From: an uncultured Dorea sp.
GTDB lineage: Bacteria > Bacillota > Clostridia > Lachnospirales > Lachnospiraceae
Length of the DNA: 37,396 nucleotides
Assembly: GCA_910584575.1 (NCBI GenBank)
Contig: CAJUBG010000036.1
Coordinates: 1 to 37,396, forward strand
Direction: 5' to 3'
Positions 25,827 to 33,885 of this stretch are shown here, piece by piece (the first letter of the stretch is position 1; the number at the start of each line of letters is the position of its first letter). Below the pieces are notes generated by a model. That model worked only from the letters and a program-made list of their open reading frames with translations, ran no database searches and was not told the DNA's origin. Both the position numbers and the translations under genes were made by a program.

Positions 25827-26696
25827 CTACATATTCATTCTCTCAACGATCTCCGCTGCCCTAACGCTTCCTGCCACGCCGCCGAAGCCGGTTTCACGCA
25901 GGCTTACATCCATCTTGTCCCCAACCTCTTTCATGGCGTCAATCACCTGATCCACCGGAATCTGGCTCTCAATCCCTGCCAGGGCCATATCCGCCGCCGC
26001 AATCGCGTTAAACGCGCCGCCGACATTTCGTTTCACACAGGGAACCTCTACCAGACCGCCCACAGGGTCGCATACCAGCCCCATCAAATTCTTAAGCGCC
26101 ATGGCACAGGCGTGGCCGAGCTTTGCTGTGTCGCCGCCTCTTACGTGACAGATGGCAGACGCCGCCATACCAGAGCCAGAGCCAACCTCTGCCTGACAGC
26201 CTCCGGACGCGCCGGCAAGATAAGCCCGATTGGCTATAATCTGCCCGATTCCTGCCGCCACATAAAGAGCCTCGATCATCTTCTCCTCCGGCACATCATA
26301 CTCCCTGTAATACGTAACCAGCACCGCAGGCATCACGCCGCAGGCGCCAGCCGTCGGCGCAGCGACAATTCGCTTCATACACGCATTATTACAACCCATC
26401 TTTAAAGCGTTGCTCATAACCTTCGCCATGAAATCCCCGCACAATGTATTGCCTGCCTCTCGGTAAGCGTCCATCAGTCCCCCTTCTTTTCCCACCATGC
26501 GGCTTCTGGACATTAATTCCGGATCATAGGCGTCCAGACCGTCTAACATTGCCTGCCACATGCGCTGCATTTCCTTCCAGGAATCCTCCTCTGTAACCCC
26601 GCGCTCATCAGCGTCCTCTAGCTGAACCGCCTTCCAGAACTGGATTCCTTCCTTCTCGCACCTAAGCTGTGCTTCCTCCATTGATTGATAAGACAT
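25827..26696 (-). CDS. sdaAA: L-serine dehydratase, iron-sulfur type, alpha subunit
   Basis: The 289-aa subunit deaminates L-serine to pyruvate and ammonia with the beta subunit encoded upstream. It shows the family's conserved patches: MSRSRMVGKEGGLMDAY, VAAPTAGACGVMPAVL, AGASGGCQAEVGSGSGMAAS and CDPVGGLVEVPCVKRN. The cysteines in these would hold the oxygen-sensitive 4Fe-4S cluster. The ATG has AAGGA close upstream. It lies 104 bases after sdaAB with no terminator seen between them, so both are likely on one transcript. Confidence 0.95.
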   Translation of the reverse strand: MSYQSMEEAQLRCEKEGIQFWKAVQLEDADERGVTEEDSWKEMQRMWQAMLDGLDAYDPELMSRSRMVGKEGGLMDAYREAGNTLCGDFMAKVMSNALKMGCNNACMKRIVAAPTAGACGVMPAVLVTYYREYDVPEEKMIEALYVAAGIGQIIANRAYLAGASGGCQAEVGSGSGMAASAICHVRGGDTAKLGHACAMALKNLMGLVCDPVGGLVEVPCVKRNVGGAFNAIAAADMALAGIESQIPVDQVIDAMKEVGDKMDVSLRETGFGGVAGSVRAAEIVERMNM

Positions 26697-26800
26697 AAAT
26701 CCTTGTTATCCTCTCTTTCCAGAAATTCGTTTTCTTTCTCTAACCCAGACACTACAGGCTCTCTTAAGCCCTTCGGCTCAATTCTGCCCTTATTCCAACC

Positions 26801-27463
26801 TTAATTGGCAGCCAGGAACTTCACCCTGATAATTCCTCTCTTGCTCTCCAGTTCTTCCATTGCCTCCTTTGGCACGATCTGATCCGTCTCCACCACCATA
26901 ATCGCATATCCGCCCCGCTTGTCACGGAACACCTGCATCGTGGCAATGTTAATCTCTGCATTCGCAAGGGCAGACGCCACCTCCTTGATCCGCCCAGGCT
27001 CGTCCACATTCCGGATAATCAGGGTATTGCTCTCACCGCTGAAATTCACGTCAATCCCGTCCAGCTTGCAGACCCGAATCCGTCCGCCGCCAATGGAATA
27101 TGCCTGAATCTTCATCGGCTTCACGCCCTCTGCCTCCATAAGCACCTGCGCCGTGTTCGGGTGTGCCTCCTTGATCTCCTTTGAGTCAATGGTAAACTCC
27201 ATTCCTTCTTCTTTGGCCACCTGAAAACTGTCCGGAATCCTCATATCATCCGGCTTCATGCCAAGCAGTCCCGCAATCAGCGCCCGATCTGTTCCGTGTC
27301 CCTTTCCTGTGGCTGCAAACGAGCCATGCAGATACACGGTTGCTTTCTCCGGCTGCCTTCCAAAAAGCTGTCTGGCAACCATCCCAATCCTCGCCGCGCC
27401 TGCCGTATGAGAACTGGAGGGGCCTACCATAACCGGTCCTAAGATGTCAAATATACTTCCCAT
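26801..27463 (-). CDS. sdaAB: L-serine dehydratase, iron-sulfur type, beta subunit
   Basis: From the ATG at 27463 the protein is 220 aa, the usual length. The N-terminal catalytic-support domain has IFDILGPVMVGPSSSHTAGAARIG, which binds serine. The C-terminal ACT domain is residues ~145-215 (NTLIIRNVDEPGRIKEVASALANAEINIA split by the window limit for quotation). AGAGGAAG precedes this ATG. The in-frame ATG at 27523 would add 20 lysine-rich residues that overlap the promoter region, so it was rejected. Confidence 0.94.
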   Translation of the reverse strand: MGSIFDILGPVMVGPSSSHTAGAARIGMVARQLFGRQPEKATVYLHGSFAATGKGHGTDRALIAGLLGMKPDDMRIPDSFQVAKEEGMEFTIDSKEIKEAHPNTAQVLMEAEGVKPMKIQAYSIGGGRIRVCKLDGIDVNFSGESNTLIIRNVDEPGRIKEVASALANAEINIATMQVFRDKRGGYAIMVVETDQIVPKEAMEELESKRGIIRVKFLAAN

Positions 27464-27506
27464 TTTTTCTTCCTCTTTCTTTCTTATTTTGACATGTTTT
27501 TCTTTT

Positions 27507-27535
27507 ATTATACTTGAAACCAAGGCGGTTTACAA
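27507..27535 (-). promoter_or_regulatory. Sigma-A promoter of sdaAB-sdaAA
   Basis: Minus strand TTGTAA (-35, 27530-27535), a 17-base spacer and TATAAT (-10, 27507-27512), about 45 bases before the sdaAB start. Confidence 0.75.
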
Positions 27536-27544
27536 TCATATTTC

Positions 27545-27572
27545 GACTCTTAATTTGACTCTTAATTTGACT
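27545..27572. repeat. 12-bp direct repeat upstream of the sdaAB promoter
   Basis: GACTCTTAATTT occurs twice in tandem (27545-27556, 27557-27568), followed by GACT. The repeat ends 10 bases upstream of the sdaAB -35 box, a typical activator position. The binding factor is unknown. Confidence 0.55.
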
Positions 27573-27669
27573 GTTCCTGCCATGGCATATAGCGCTCTCC
27601 ATAGCACATATATCAGATACTCGGCATACAATGCAGTAACTATATATTTATGATAGAAAGGAGTCGATT

Positions 27670-28578
27670 ATGTATATTATTTTCCCCTGTATCCTGTTTA
27701 TTCTGGTGCTTTGCGCCCTCCTCATGGTATGGCGCAGGAAATGTATTATCAAAAAAATCTGCTGTATGTCTGTTCAGGAAAAGCTCTGCCGTTTAAATGA
27801 GTTGGTCAATCCCTTCGGATTTGAATATCTTCTGTCCCAGGATATTTTCACATCTTGTAAAGATGCCTGGCAGAGAGACTTTGGCTACTGCTGGCTCTAT
27901 GACAAAAGCGCAGACCTGTTTAACATGGTGTTCGAGTGTGAACCTATTTACTTTGACTATGAGGGCTGTACCTGGATGATTGAGCTGTGGAAAGGACAAT
28001 ATGGCATTAATGTAGGCGCTGAAATCGGAATCTATCGGGCAGACGGCCTTATTTCCAGGAACCAGCGGGCCTCCGCTATGTTCCATACCGTACCGGACTG
28101 CGACCTGCCGTTTTTTGAATACACTCTTTATCACGAGGCCAGTCCGATGTACCGGATTGCGCAGCGCCACTGGTGGCTGACCGGTTTTCGGATGGGCGAC
28201 TATGCCAAGCCTGACCATTTGCTTATGAAAACAGAAATCACCTTCCCTTCCTATGAAATGCAAAGTGCATTTGTGCAGGGTTTGATTGACTGCGGCTATT
28301 CTCAGGAGGATATCCGCATATGGAACCACCAGGTTTTATTCAGCTTCTCACGGCCTCACACCAGACAACCCAGAAGCCTGCACAGCTTCCGAATGGCGTT
28401 TGCAATGTGGAAGAACCGCATTTTCCTGAAAATTTACTGTCACGTTACAAAACATTTCTGTTACACCATGGACAAATTACTGTACCTGTATGAATACCTG
28501 CCATTCGCATTCCGGCATATGATGCGCATCCGGCACAAAAAGGAAAAGAGAAGAAGGAGAAGGAAGCATGTCTGCTGA
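27670..28578 (+). CDS. DUF4474-type membrane-anchored protein
   Basis: The 302-aa product begins with a membrane segment (MYIIFPCILFILVLCALLMV) followed by positive residues, so the rest is probably cytoplasmic. The body matches DUF4474 as I know it: LNPFGF-like LVNPFGFEYLLSQDIFTS, WQRDFGYCWLYDKSA, FDYEGCTWMIELWKGQYGI, GAEIGIYR. The C-terminal end is strongly basic (KKEKRRRRRKHVC). No catalytic function is established for the family. AAAGGAG precedes the ATG. The stop overlaps the next gene by 11 bases, suggesting a functional pair with the metallophosphoesterase. Confidence 0.82.
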   Translation: MYIIFPCILFILVLCALLMVWRRKCIIKKICCMSVQEKLCRLNELVNPFGFEYLLSQDIFTSCKDAWQRDFGYCWLYDKSADLFNMVFECEPIYFDYEGCTWMIELWKGQYGINVGAEIGIYRADGLISRNQRASAMFHTVPDCDLPFFEYTLYHEASPMYRIAQRHWWLTGFRMGDYAKPDHLLMKTEITFPSYEMQSAFVQGLIDCGYSQEDIRIWNHQVLFSFSRPHTRQPRSLHSFRMAFAMWKNRIFLKIYCHVTKHFCYTMDKLLYLYEYLPFAFRHMMRIRHKKEKRRRRRKHVC

Positions 28579-29440
28579 CCGCCGGCTTAACGCTGCATTT
28601 GCACAGGCGCCCGTATTTCCCCTCACATCTTCCTCCCGCTACGTTCTATTCAGCGATTGCCATAGGGGCTGCGGGACCAACAATGATAATTTTCTGAAGA
28701 ACCAAAACTTGTATTTTGCGGCTCTGAAGCATTATTACAGCCGAGGCTTCACCTATGTTGAACTGGGGGACGGAGACGAATTGTGGGAGAATCGTTCTTT
28801 TGACGTTATCAAATCAATCCATAACAATGTGTTCTGGCTGTTGTCCCGCTTCTATCGGGAACACCGCCTGATTATGTTGTACGGAAATCATGATATTGTG
28901 AAACGTAATTCCCGCTTCACCGGTAAACGCTGTGCCTCTTACCCTTGCAGCGTCTCTCAGGAGGATGCTCTGTTTCCGGATATGACCTTTCACGCCGGTG
29001 TGATTCTGAAAAATGCAAACTGCCGAAAGGAGGTCTATCTGACCCACGGTCATCAGGCTGATTTCTTCAACAGCGTTTTGTGGCGCACATCACGATTTCT
29101 GGTCAGATATGTATGGAAGCCGCTGGAATCAGCCGGCTTCCTTGATCCAACCAGCGCCGCGAAAAATAATACCAAAAAGAAGAAAGTAGAGAGAAGCCTG
29201 TCCGACTGGGCAGGTAAGACCGGATGTGTTCTGATTACAGGGCATACTCACAGACCTATGCTGGATGAAGCTGTTTCTTACTGCAATACAGGGAGTTGTG
29301 TACATCCCAGATGCGTTACCTGTATCGAGATTGAACATCTGCATATTATGCTGGTGAAGTGGACACTGGCGACCCATCCGGACCGGACGCTCTATGTAAC
29401 GCGTGAGGTCTTGTCCGGACCGTTTGCGCTGAATCTGTAA
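28568..29440 (+). CDS. Metallophosphoesterase
   Basis: The 290-aa protein has the calcineurin-like phosphoesterase motifs in order: FSDCHRG (D-x-H, residues ~28-34), GDGDELWEN (G-D-x2-D, ~63-71), LYGNHDIV (G-N-H-D, ~97-104), LTHGHQADFF (~158-167) and ITGHTHRPML (G-H-x-H, ~220-229). These bind two metal ions. The set is reminiscent of UDP-diacylglucosamine hydrolases, but the substrate in a Gram-positive cell is unknown. No signal peptide is seen. AGGAGAAGGA lies within the end of the DUF4474 gene, so the two are translationally coupled. Confidence 0.92.
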   Translation: MSADRRLNAAFAQAPVFPLTSSSRYVLFSDCHRGCGTNNDNFLKNQNLYFAALKHYYSRGFTYVELGDGDELWENRSFDVIKSIHNNVFWLLSRFYREHRLIMLYGNHDIVKRNSRFTGKRCASYPCSVSQEDALFPDMTFHAGVILKNANCRKEVYLTHGHQADFFNSVLWRTSRFLVRYVWKPLESAGFLDPTSAAKNNTKKKKVERSLSDWAGKTGCVLITGHTHRPMLDEAVSYCNTGSCVHPRCVTCIEIEHLHIMLVKWTLATHPDRTLYVTREVLSGPFALNL

Positions 29441-29467
29441 AATATTTATAAACGTCCGTGGCGTGGA

Positions 29468-29503
29468 TGTCGGGAAATGAAGCCTAAACGACATTTCCCG
29501 ACA
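29468..29503. terminator. Bidirectional hairpin terminator
   Basis: TGTCGGGAAATG (29468-29479) pairs perfectly over 12 bp with CATTTCCCGACA (29492-29503) around a 12-base loop. It sits between convergent genes, so it probably serves both; T-runs are weak. Confidence 0.75.
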
Positions 29504-29528
29504 GTTCCCTCTGGTTATTTCCAATCCT

Positions 29529-30077
29529 TTATAATTCTTCCAGTAAATTCCGAAGCAGCATGATATGATATTCCTCATCCTTGATAATCCTTGCTAACAC
29601 AGCGTCCACGCAGTCATCCTGAATCATCTTGATATGCATCTGATACTGCTCAATCGCATCCTTTTCCGCTGCGATATCTGCCTGTATCATCTTCGCCGCA
29701 TGTTCCGGAATCGTCAGGTATTCCGGCGTCCACATTCGTTTCGCCCCATTCCTGTGTTTTGCCGTATAATTAACATTTCCTCCAAGCAGTACAATCATTT
29801 CACCTAATTTCTGCAAATGCATCATTTCCGCTATGGCAATACTCAACAGTGTCCTCGCCACGGAACAATTCTCATATGAAAGCCTGTTTTCATTATTAAT
29901 ATACTGTGTAACCGCAGATAATTCCGAGGTCTGCCCGCAGTAATCAATGGTCAGCAGGTTGGCGTAAGCCTGGTTTCGTCCCCACACCTGAATCGACGGA
30001 TAAGGCAGGTCTGCCATAGCCGGCCTGATTCCGGCAAAATTACAGTTTCCTGTTAATGCTTTCTTTTTTTCCTCCAT
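29529..30077 (-). CDS. Ferritin-like / manganese-catalase-like di-metal protein
   Basis: The 182-aa protein reads as a four-helix bundle with di-iron-type motifs: E in TSELSAVTQYINNE, E-x2-H in IAEMMHLQKLGEMIVLLGG, E in IAAEKDAIEQYQMHIKMI, and E-x2-H in IIKDEEYHIMLLRNLLEEL. Related clostridial proteins are annotated ferritin-like or rubrerythrin-like; a role in handling peroxide or iron is plausible. Like some relatives it has an N-terminal tail (FAGIRPAMADLPYPSIQVWG) before the first helix. It is a single gene with AGGAG 11 bases before the ATG. Confidence 0.8.
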   Translation of the reverse strand: MEEKKKALTGNCNFAGIRPAMADLPYPSIQVWGRNQAYANLLTIDYCGQTSELSAVTQYINNENRLSYENCSVARTLLSIAIAEMMHLQKLGEMIVLLGGNVNYTAKHRNGAKRMWTPEYLTIPEHAAKMIQADIAAEKDAIEQYQMHIKMIQDDCVDAVLARIIKDEEYHIMLLRNLLEEL

Positions 30078-30186
30078 TTATACTTTTTCTCCTACTCTTT
30101 TATAAAATAATATATAAAAATCTCAGAATAATGTGCAGTTCTTACATTTTCTTTCGTTCTTAATATTGTATGTGCTGACACAGTTC

Positions 30187-30215
30187 TTGTAAATCTGCCT
30201 CAAATATGCTAATAT
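30187..30215 (+). promoter_or_regulatory. Promoter of the DUF4317 gene
   Basis: TTGTAA (-35, 30187-30192), 17-base spacer and TAATAT (-10, 30210-30215) stand 30 bases before the ATG. Confidence 0.6.
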
Positions 30216-30245
30216 TGGAGAAGTTTCAGAAAGGGAAGTGTAGAT

Positions 30246-31367
30246 ATGAATAAGAAAGAAGTGCTTGAAATACGCAAACAATTTACTCCGGAGAACTGTG
30301 CTATCACACGAATCTGCGGCTGTTATGTGGATCACGAAAAGGAAAAGAAAACTGAACTCAAGAAAGCCTTCCTGTCCTTGCCGGAGGAGGAGGCTTTTAA
30401 ATACTTTGACATTTTCAAACATACCTTATCCGGCACACTTGGGAAGAACTTGATTAACATGGATTTCCCTCTTGAGCAAGAGCTTGAGGGCGGAGCCCAG
30501 GAATTTCTCCTTAAACTCAGAGACAGTAAATTGGAGGATGAGCTCCTGATTGAAGAATTCTACGACAAAGTGATTGAAAATTATATTTATGCCGAGAATT
30601 ACTATATCATTTTGATTCATGCCGTGTACGACGTTCCGGGTAAATCCTCTGACGGCATGGAGATGTTTGACGCTTCGGATACTGTGTATGAGCATATTCT
30701 GTGCAGTATTTGCCCTGTAAACCTTACGAAAGCGGGGCTTACATATAATGCGGAAACTAACCATATCGAAGACCGAATCCGCGACTGGATTGTTGAGGCG
30801 CCGGCAAAGGGCTTTTTGTTTCCCGCATTCCAGGACCGTTCAAGCGATATCCATAGTATTTTGTATTACACCAAGAAACCAGAGGATATTCAGCCGGAGT
30901 TTATTGCAAACGTCCTCGGCAGCACGATTCCGCTGACTGCCGGCGACCAGAAGACGACGTTCCAGACGATGATCAGCGATACCCTTGGGGATGAATGTGA
31001 TTACGAGGTCGTTAGGAATATACACGACAATCTGAATGAAATGCTGGAGGAAACAAAGGAGGAGCCAGAGCCCCTTAAGCTTTCCAAACCGGATGTCCGC
31101 CGGCTTCTTGCGAAAAGCGGTGTTCCTGAGGAAAAACTGGAATCCTTCGACGAAGAATTTGAGGAAGCTGTGGGGGAGAGGAATACGCTGCTTGCTTCTA
31201 ATATCGCAAGCGTCAAGACATTCCAGATTGAAACGCCTGATGTGATTGTGAAGGTGAAGCCGGAGAGGTCTGATTTGGTGGAGACACGGGAAATCGACGG
31301 GAGACGCTGTCTGGTTATTGCGATTGACGACCATCTGGAGGTAAATGGTATCGAGATTCACAAGTAG
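30246..31367 (+). CDS. DUF4317 family protein
   Basis: The 373-aa cytoplasmic protein matches the DUF4317 family common in Lachnospiraceae. Recognisable stretches are MNKKEVLEIRKQFTPENCAI, ITRICGCYVDHEKEK, FDIFKHTLSGTLGKNLINM and CPVNLTKAGLTYNA. The C-terminal third is charged (LLAKSGVPEEKLESFDEEFE) and ends in a beta-rich segment. No function is established; no catalytic motif or membrane segment is visible. It is monocistronic: own promoter, own terminator. Confidence 0.85.
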   Translation: MNKKEVLEIRKQFTPENCAITRICGCYVDHEKEKKTELKKAFLSLPEEEAFKYFDIFKHTLSGTLGKNLINMDFPLEQELEGGAQEFLLKLRDSKLEDELLIEEFYDKVIENYIYAENYYIILIHAVYDVPGKSSDGMEMFDASDTVYEHILCSICPVNLTKAGLTYNAETNHIEDRIRDWIVEAPAKGFLFPAFQDRSSDIHSILYYTKKPEDIQPEFIANVLGSTIPLTAGDQKTTFQTMISDTLGDECDYEVVRNIHDNLNEMLEETKEEPEPLKLSKPDVRRLLAKSGVPEEKLESFDEEFEEAVGERNTLLASNIASVKTFQIETPDVIVKVKPERSDLVETREIDGRRCLVIAIDDHLEVNGIEIHK

Positions 31368-31379
31368 TATGATAGATAT

Positions 31380-31410
31380 TGAGCCCGCCGGTGTGACGGG
31401 CTTAAATTTT
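31380..31410 (+). terminator. Terminator after the DUF4317 gene
   Basis: AGCCCG (31382-31387) pairs with CGGGCT (31397-31402), followed by TAAATTTT. It lies between convergent genes. Confidence 0.75.
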
Positions 31411-32164
31411 ACAATCCTTTACTTGCAAGGATTTTTTCAAACTTCTTCTCTGACAGTATCTCATGTGTTATAAACTGGCCATCATAGAAAAGCGTGAAGG
31501 TTGTAAAAGGCGTAGGTGCATTTTGCGCACTTTCCCTGGTCTGGAGGTGAATCGCCTGAAAAACGGCGTTTCTTGCATTTGCCATGTTTTCAAGCAGCGG
31601 GACATACTTGGCTGTAAAAGGGCATTGGCTTGTATAATATAATACAAACCCTTTCGGCAGATTCCCATGTTCATGTACGGTATTCTTGAAACGAGGTTTT
31701 TCTGCATTTTCATCAAAAGGCTGATACATTAAGTCAAAATATGGCTCTGCCGTATCCACGGTTTCAAATCCTTTATATGTCATGTATTTAGGGTCAGAGA
31801 GAAATCCTTTTTTCTTTTTTGAGGATAGGATAACAAGTCCTTTTTTTCCTTTTTCTTTGCTGTCTGCGATGCACTGATCCAATAACTGGGTGGAGTATCC
31901 ATGTCCTTTAAACTGGCCGGATACCCATAGACAGTCAATATACATATAATTTTTTGCTTCTATTGGCGCCCAGGCATATTCGGCGGGCAGATATTCAATA
32001 AAGCATTTCCCACGGACATTGCCTTTCAAGAATACAAGCCCTTCGTCTAATCGTTCCTTTAGCCAGTTCTTTTTTGATATCACCTGGATGTCTTTATTGT
32101 TGGAAATGGCACAGCAGATGTGCTCTTGTTCGATATTGTCATGTGTTAATTTTACGAAATCCAT
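31409..32164 (-). CDS. GNAT acetyltransferase fused to a YoaP-like C-terminal domain
   Basis: The 251-aa protein has an N-terminal GNAT acetyltransferase half (residues ~1-140), with the core DCLWVSGQFKGHGYSTQLLDQ, the acetyl-CoA loop being QFKGHGYS. The C-terminal half resembles the YoaP domain, a thioredoxin-like extension beginning VLYYTSQCPFTAKYVPLLEN, here with only one cysteine in the C-x-x-C position (CPFT). The substrate is unknown. AGGAGG precedes the ATG, and a promoter with an extended -10 lies at 32185-32213. It is the last core-like gene before the AT-rich accessory region. Confidence 0.86.
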   Translation of the reverse strand: MDFVKLTHDNIEQEHICCAISNNKDIQVISKKNWLKERLDEGLVFLKGNVRGKCFIEYLPAEYAWAPIEAKNYMYIDCLWVSGQFKGHGYSTQLLDQCIADSKEKGKKGLVILSSKKKKGFLSDPKYMTYKGFETVDTAEPYFDLMYQPFDENAEKPRFKNTVHEHGNLPKGFVLYYTSQCPFTAKYVPLLENMANARNAVFQAIHLQTRESAQNAPTPFTTFTLFYDGQFITHEILSEKKFEKILASKGL

Positions 32165-32184
32165 GTTTTATTACCTCCTGTTTA

Positions 32185-32213
32185 ATTATAACACTTCTCT
32201 CTTTATTTACCAA
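32185..32213 (-). promoter_or_regulatory. Promoter of the acetyltransferase gene
   Basis: Minus strand TTGGTA (-35, 32208-32213), 17-base spacer, TATAAT (-10, 32185-32190) with TGT extended -10. Confidence 0.65.
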
Positions 32214-32248
32214 TACAAAATCTTTTGGAGATATTAAAATGGAAATAT

Positions 32249-32288
32249 TAAAAAACCGCAATCCCTTGATTTCTCAAAGAATTGCGGT
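32249..32288 (-). terminator. Intrinsic terminator downstream of the EF-Tu relic
   Basis: Minus strand ACCGCAAT and ATTGCGGT form an 8-bp stem (arms 32281-32288 and 32255-32262), with an inner TTGA/TCAA stem, followed by TTTTTT. It would end minus-strand transcripts from the retron region and may be the original tuf terminator. Confidence 0.8.
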
Positions 32289-32320
32289 ACTTATTTTGTT
32301 GTCTGATTCTATATTATTAA

Positions 32321-32431
32321 TTACTCAACGATAGTAGCAACCCTACCAGAACCTACTGTACGTTCATCCTCACGGATTAGGTTGAGAGAACTTTGTTTGG
32401 CAAATGGCGTATTTTCAGGGTTTTCTGTCAT
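32321..32431 (-). pseudogene. tuf: Relic of elongation factor Tu 3' end (36 codons)
   Basis: On the minus strand an open frame of 36 codons ends LIREDERTVGSGRVATIVE-stop. The last 18 or so residues match the C-terminus of bacterial EF-Tu (FAIREGGRTVGSGRVATIIE-like). The first half (MTENPENTPFAKQ) is not EF-Tu, so this is a fragment, not the gene. AGGA lies 6 bases before the ATG, so a short peptide could be made. The fragment is directly followed by a terminator. It marks the border between the core-like block and the AT-rich defence region and may be an attachment-site duplicate. Confidence 0.7.
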
Positions 32432-32472
32432 CATATTTCCTGAACGTATTGATTTTCTCTGTATTTTCAAAA

Positions 32473-32496
32473 TTTTTGTAGCCAATTTGTAGCCAT
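32473..32496. repeat. Short direct repeat TTTGTAGCCA
   Basis: TTTGTAGCCA occurs twice within about 22 bases (near 32475 and 32486), between the retron's last gene and the EF-Tu relic. Such short repeats can be recombinase arm or core sites; this is only suggestive. Confidence 0.4.
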
Positions 32497-32509
32497 GAAA
32501 CTTTACACA

Positions 32510-32854
32510 CTAGTAGACTATCATATCATATAAATTATCCAATATATACTTTTGTGCTCTTTCATTATACAAATTCACTTCATACTCTTTTCCTTCCTTA
32601 TCAGTAATGCAACCAACCTCTATACCCAACAATCTTCCCTTCTGTGTTGGTCTTTTTCTATTTTTATTGTCCACAACTAAGTATCCCATAACATTTAAAT
32701 AATTGGTTATTATATCAGTTCTTAGTTTTTTCATATTCTCTTGACCATACTTTTTATTTAAATCCTCCACCAATTGAGAAATAGTCAAGGGTTTTTGAGT
32801 AACCTCATATCTAATTAAATCTTCTTGGTATATATAAAAATTTCTTTTATTCAT
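32510..32854 (-). CDS. Small winged-helix-like protein downstream of the retron RT
   Basis: This 114-aa protein has the look of a winged helix: YIYQEDLIRYEVTQKPLTIS, LVEDLNKKYGQENMKKLRTD, then a wing-like VMGYLVVDNKNRKRPTQKG. It ends LYNERAQKYILDNLYDM. No named family is certain. The ATG lies one base after the RT stop (TAGG-ATG), so it is translationally coupled to the RT and should be part of the retron operon. It may bind the RNA-DNA hybrid or regulate the effector; this is inference. Codon use is AT-rich like the RT. Confidence 0.75.
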   Translation of the reverse strand: MNKRNFYIYQEDLIRYEVTQKPLTISQLVEDLNKKYGQENMKKLRTDIITNYLNVMGYLVVDNKNRKRPTQKGRLLGIEVGCITDKEGKEYEVNLYNERAQKYILDNLYDMIVY

Positions 32855-32855
32855 C

Positions 32856-33869
32856 CTAATATTCCCACATAATAGAATCTAAATCACTTAGAATTTTTTG
32901 TCCTTTTTCTTTATCGATCATATTTACAAAATATGCTTTCCCATACATATATTCTTTATAAAAACTTTTATGATTATCAGTTTTAACAAGGTGTGATGAT
33001 ACGCCATACTTTTGACAATAATATATCTCCTTGTATATTTCTCTAAGATATTTCTTTGGAACACTTACCTTTTTATTTACAATGAGTCCTGTAACTTCTT
33101 GCCTTTGATAATAATATGCATATCTTGTTTTTTTCACATTAACCTGAAAGTTTTCTTCCTCAATGATTTTCGTAACAATTGGAATCATGTTTCTAATGTT
33201 GTACGCGCCCGAGAATGTAATATCATCTGCATACCTTGAATATACTGCGTTATAACATTTCGCCAATTCATTTAACCTTATATCTAAGTGCTTCGCAACA
33301 ATATTTGAAATCATTGGGCTGGCTGGAGATCCTTGCGGTAACACCCCATCTTTAGTCAATATTTTAGCAAAATAGTACGATACTTTTTTTGTATAACCTT
33401 TTTTATAAAATATATTAAAAACATCTTTTTGACTAATCGACGGGAAAAAATCTTTTAAATCCATATTCAACACACATTCTTTACCCACATGCAACACGGC
33501 ATTATCATATATTGATTTCCCCTTTTTAAATCCATAACAAGATTCATGTACCTCTATACCATTCAAAATATTTCTCAAAATCCAACGCTGAATACTTTTT
33601 AATCTGTCACTCGGAATTTCAATATTTCGAAAGCTACCATTCTTCTTTGGTATTTGGATTTGCGTATAAAACAATTCTTCTGAAGCAAATAAATAAAACG
33701 CAATTTCCGCTGACTCATATCCCAGAAGTAATGATAAATGTTTAAAATCAAAAACCACAGGCACATTATTATCACATAATTTCTGTGCGTAAGCAGCGCA
33801 CAATTCAATATACTCTTTATCCTCTCCCTGCTCATTCATTTTATCAATTAATTTTTGAACATAACTCAT
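32856..33869 (-). CDS. Retron reverse transcriptase
   Basis: The 337-aa protein is a bacterial reverse transcriptase of retron type. Palm motifs are NMDLKDFFPS (motif A, Asp137), LPQGSPASPMISN (177-189) and SRYADDITFSG (YADD 213-216). Both retron hallmarks are present: NAxxH as NAVLH at 123-127, and VTG at 259-261 (EVTGLIVNKK). There is no maturase, HNH or Cas1 fusion, which excludes common group II intron and CRISPR RTs. It would copy the msd part of the RNA encoded just upstream, priming from an internal G, to make msDNA. The ATG follows the a2 repeat by 16 bases, with AAAGGTG as ribosome site. Confidence 0.95.
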   Translation of the reverse strand: MSYVQKLIDKMNEQGEDKEYIELCAAYAQKLCDNNVPVVFDFKHLSLLLGYESAEIAFYLFASEELFYTQIQIPKKNGSFRNIEIPSDRLKSIQRWILRNILNGIEVHESCYGFKKGKSIYDNAVLHVGKECVLNMDLKDFFPSISQKDVFNIFYKKGYTKKVSYYFAKILTKDGVLPQGSPASPMISNIVAKHLDIRLNELAKCYNAVYSRYADDITFSGAYNIRNMIPIVTKIIEEENFQVNVKKTRYAYYYQRQEVTGLIVNKKVSVPKKYLREIYKEIYYCQKYGVSSHLVKTDNHKSFYKEYMYGKAYFVNMIDKEKGQKILSDLDSIMWEY

Positions 33870-33885
33870 ATTTTCACCTTTCGGC

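Noticed and set aside
32856..33869. RT as part of a diversity-generating retroelement or group II intron
   Set aside because: No template/variable repeat pair or accessory variability gene is seen, and no maturase, endonuclease or intron RNA domains. NAxxH, VTG and the flanking a1/a2 RNA fit a retron instead.
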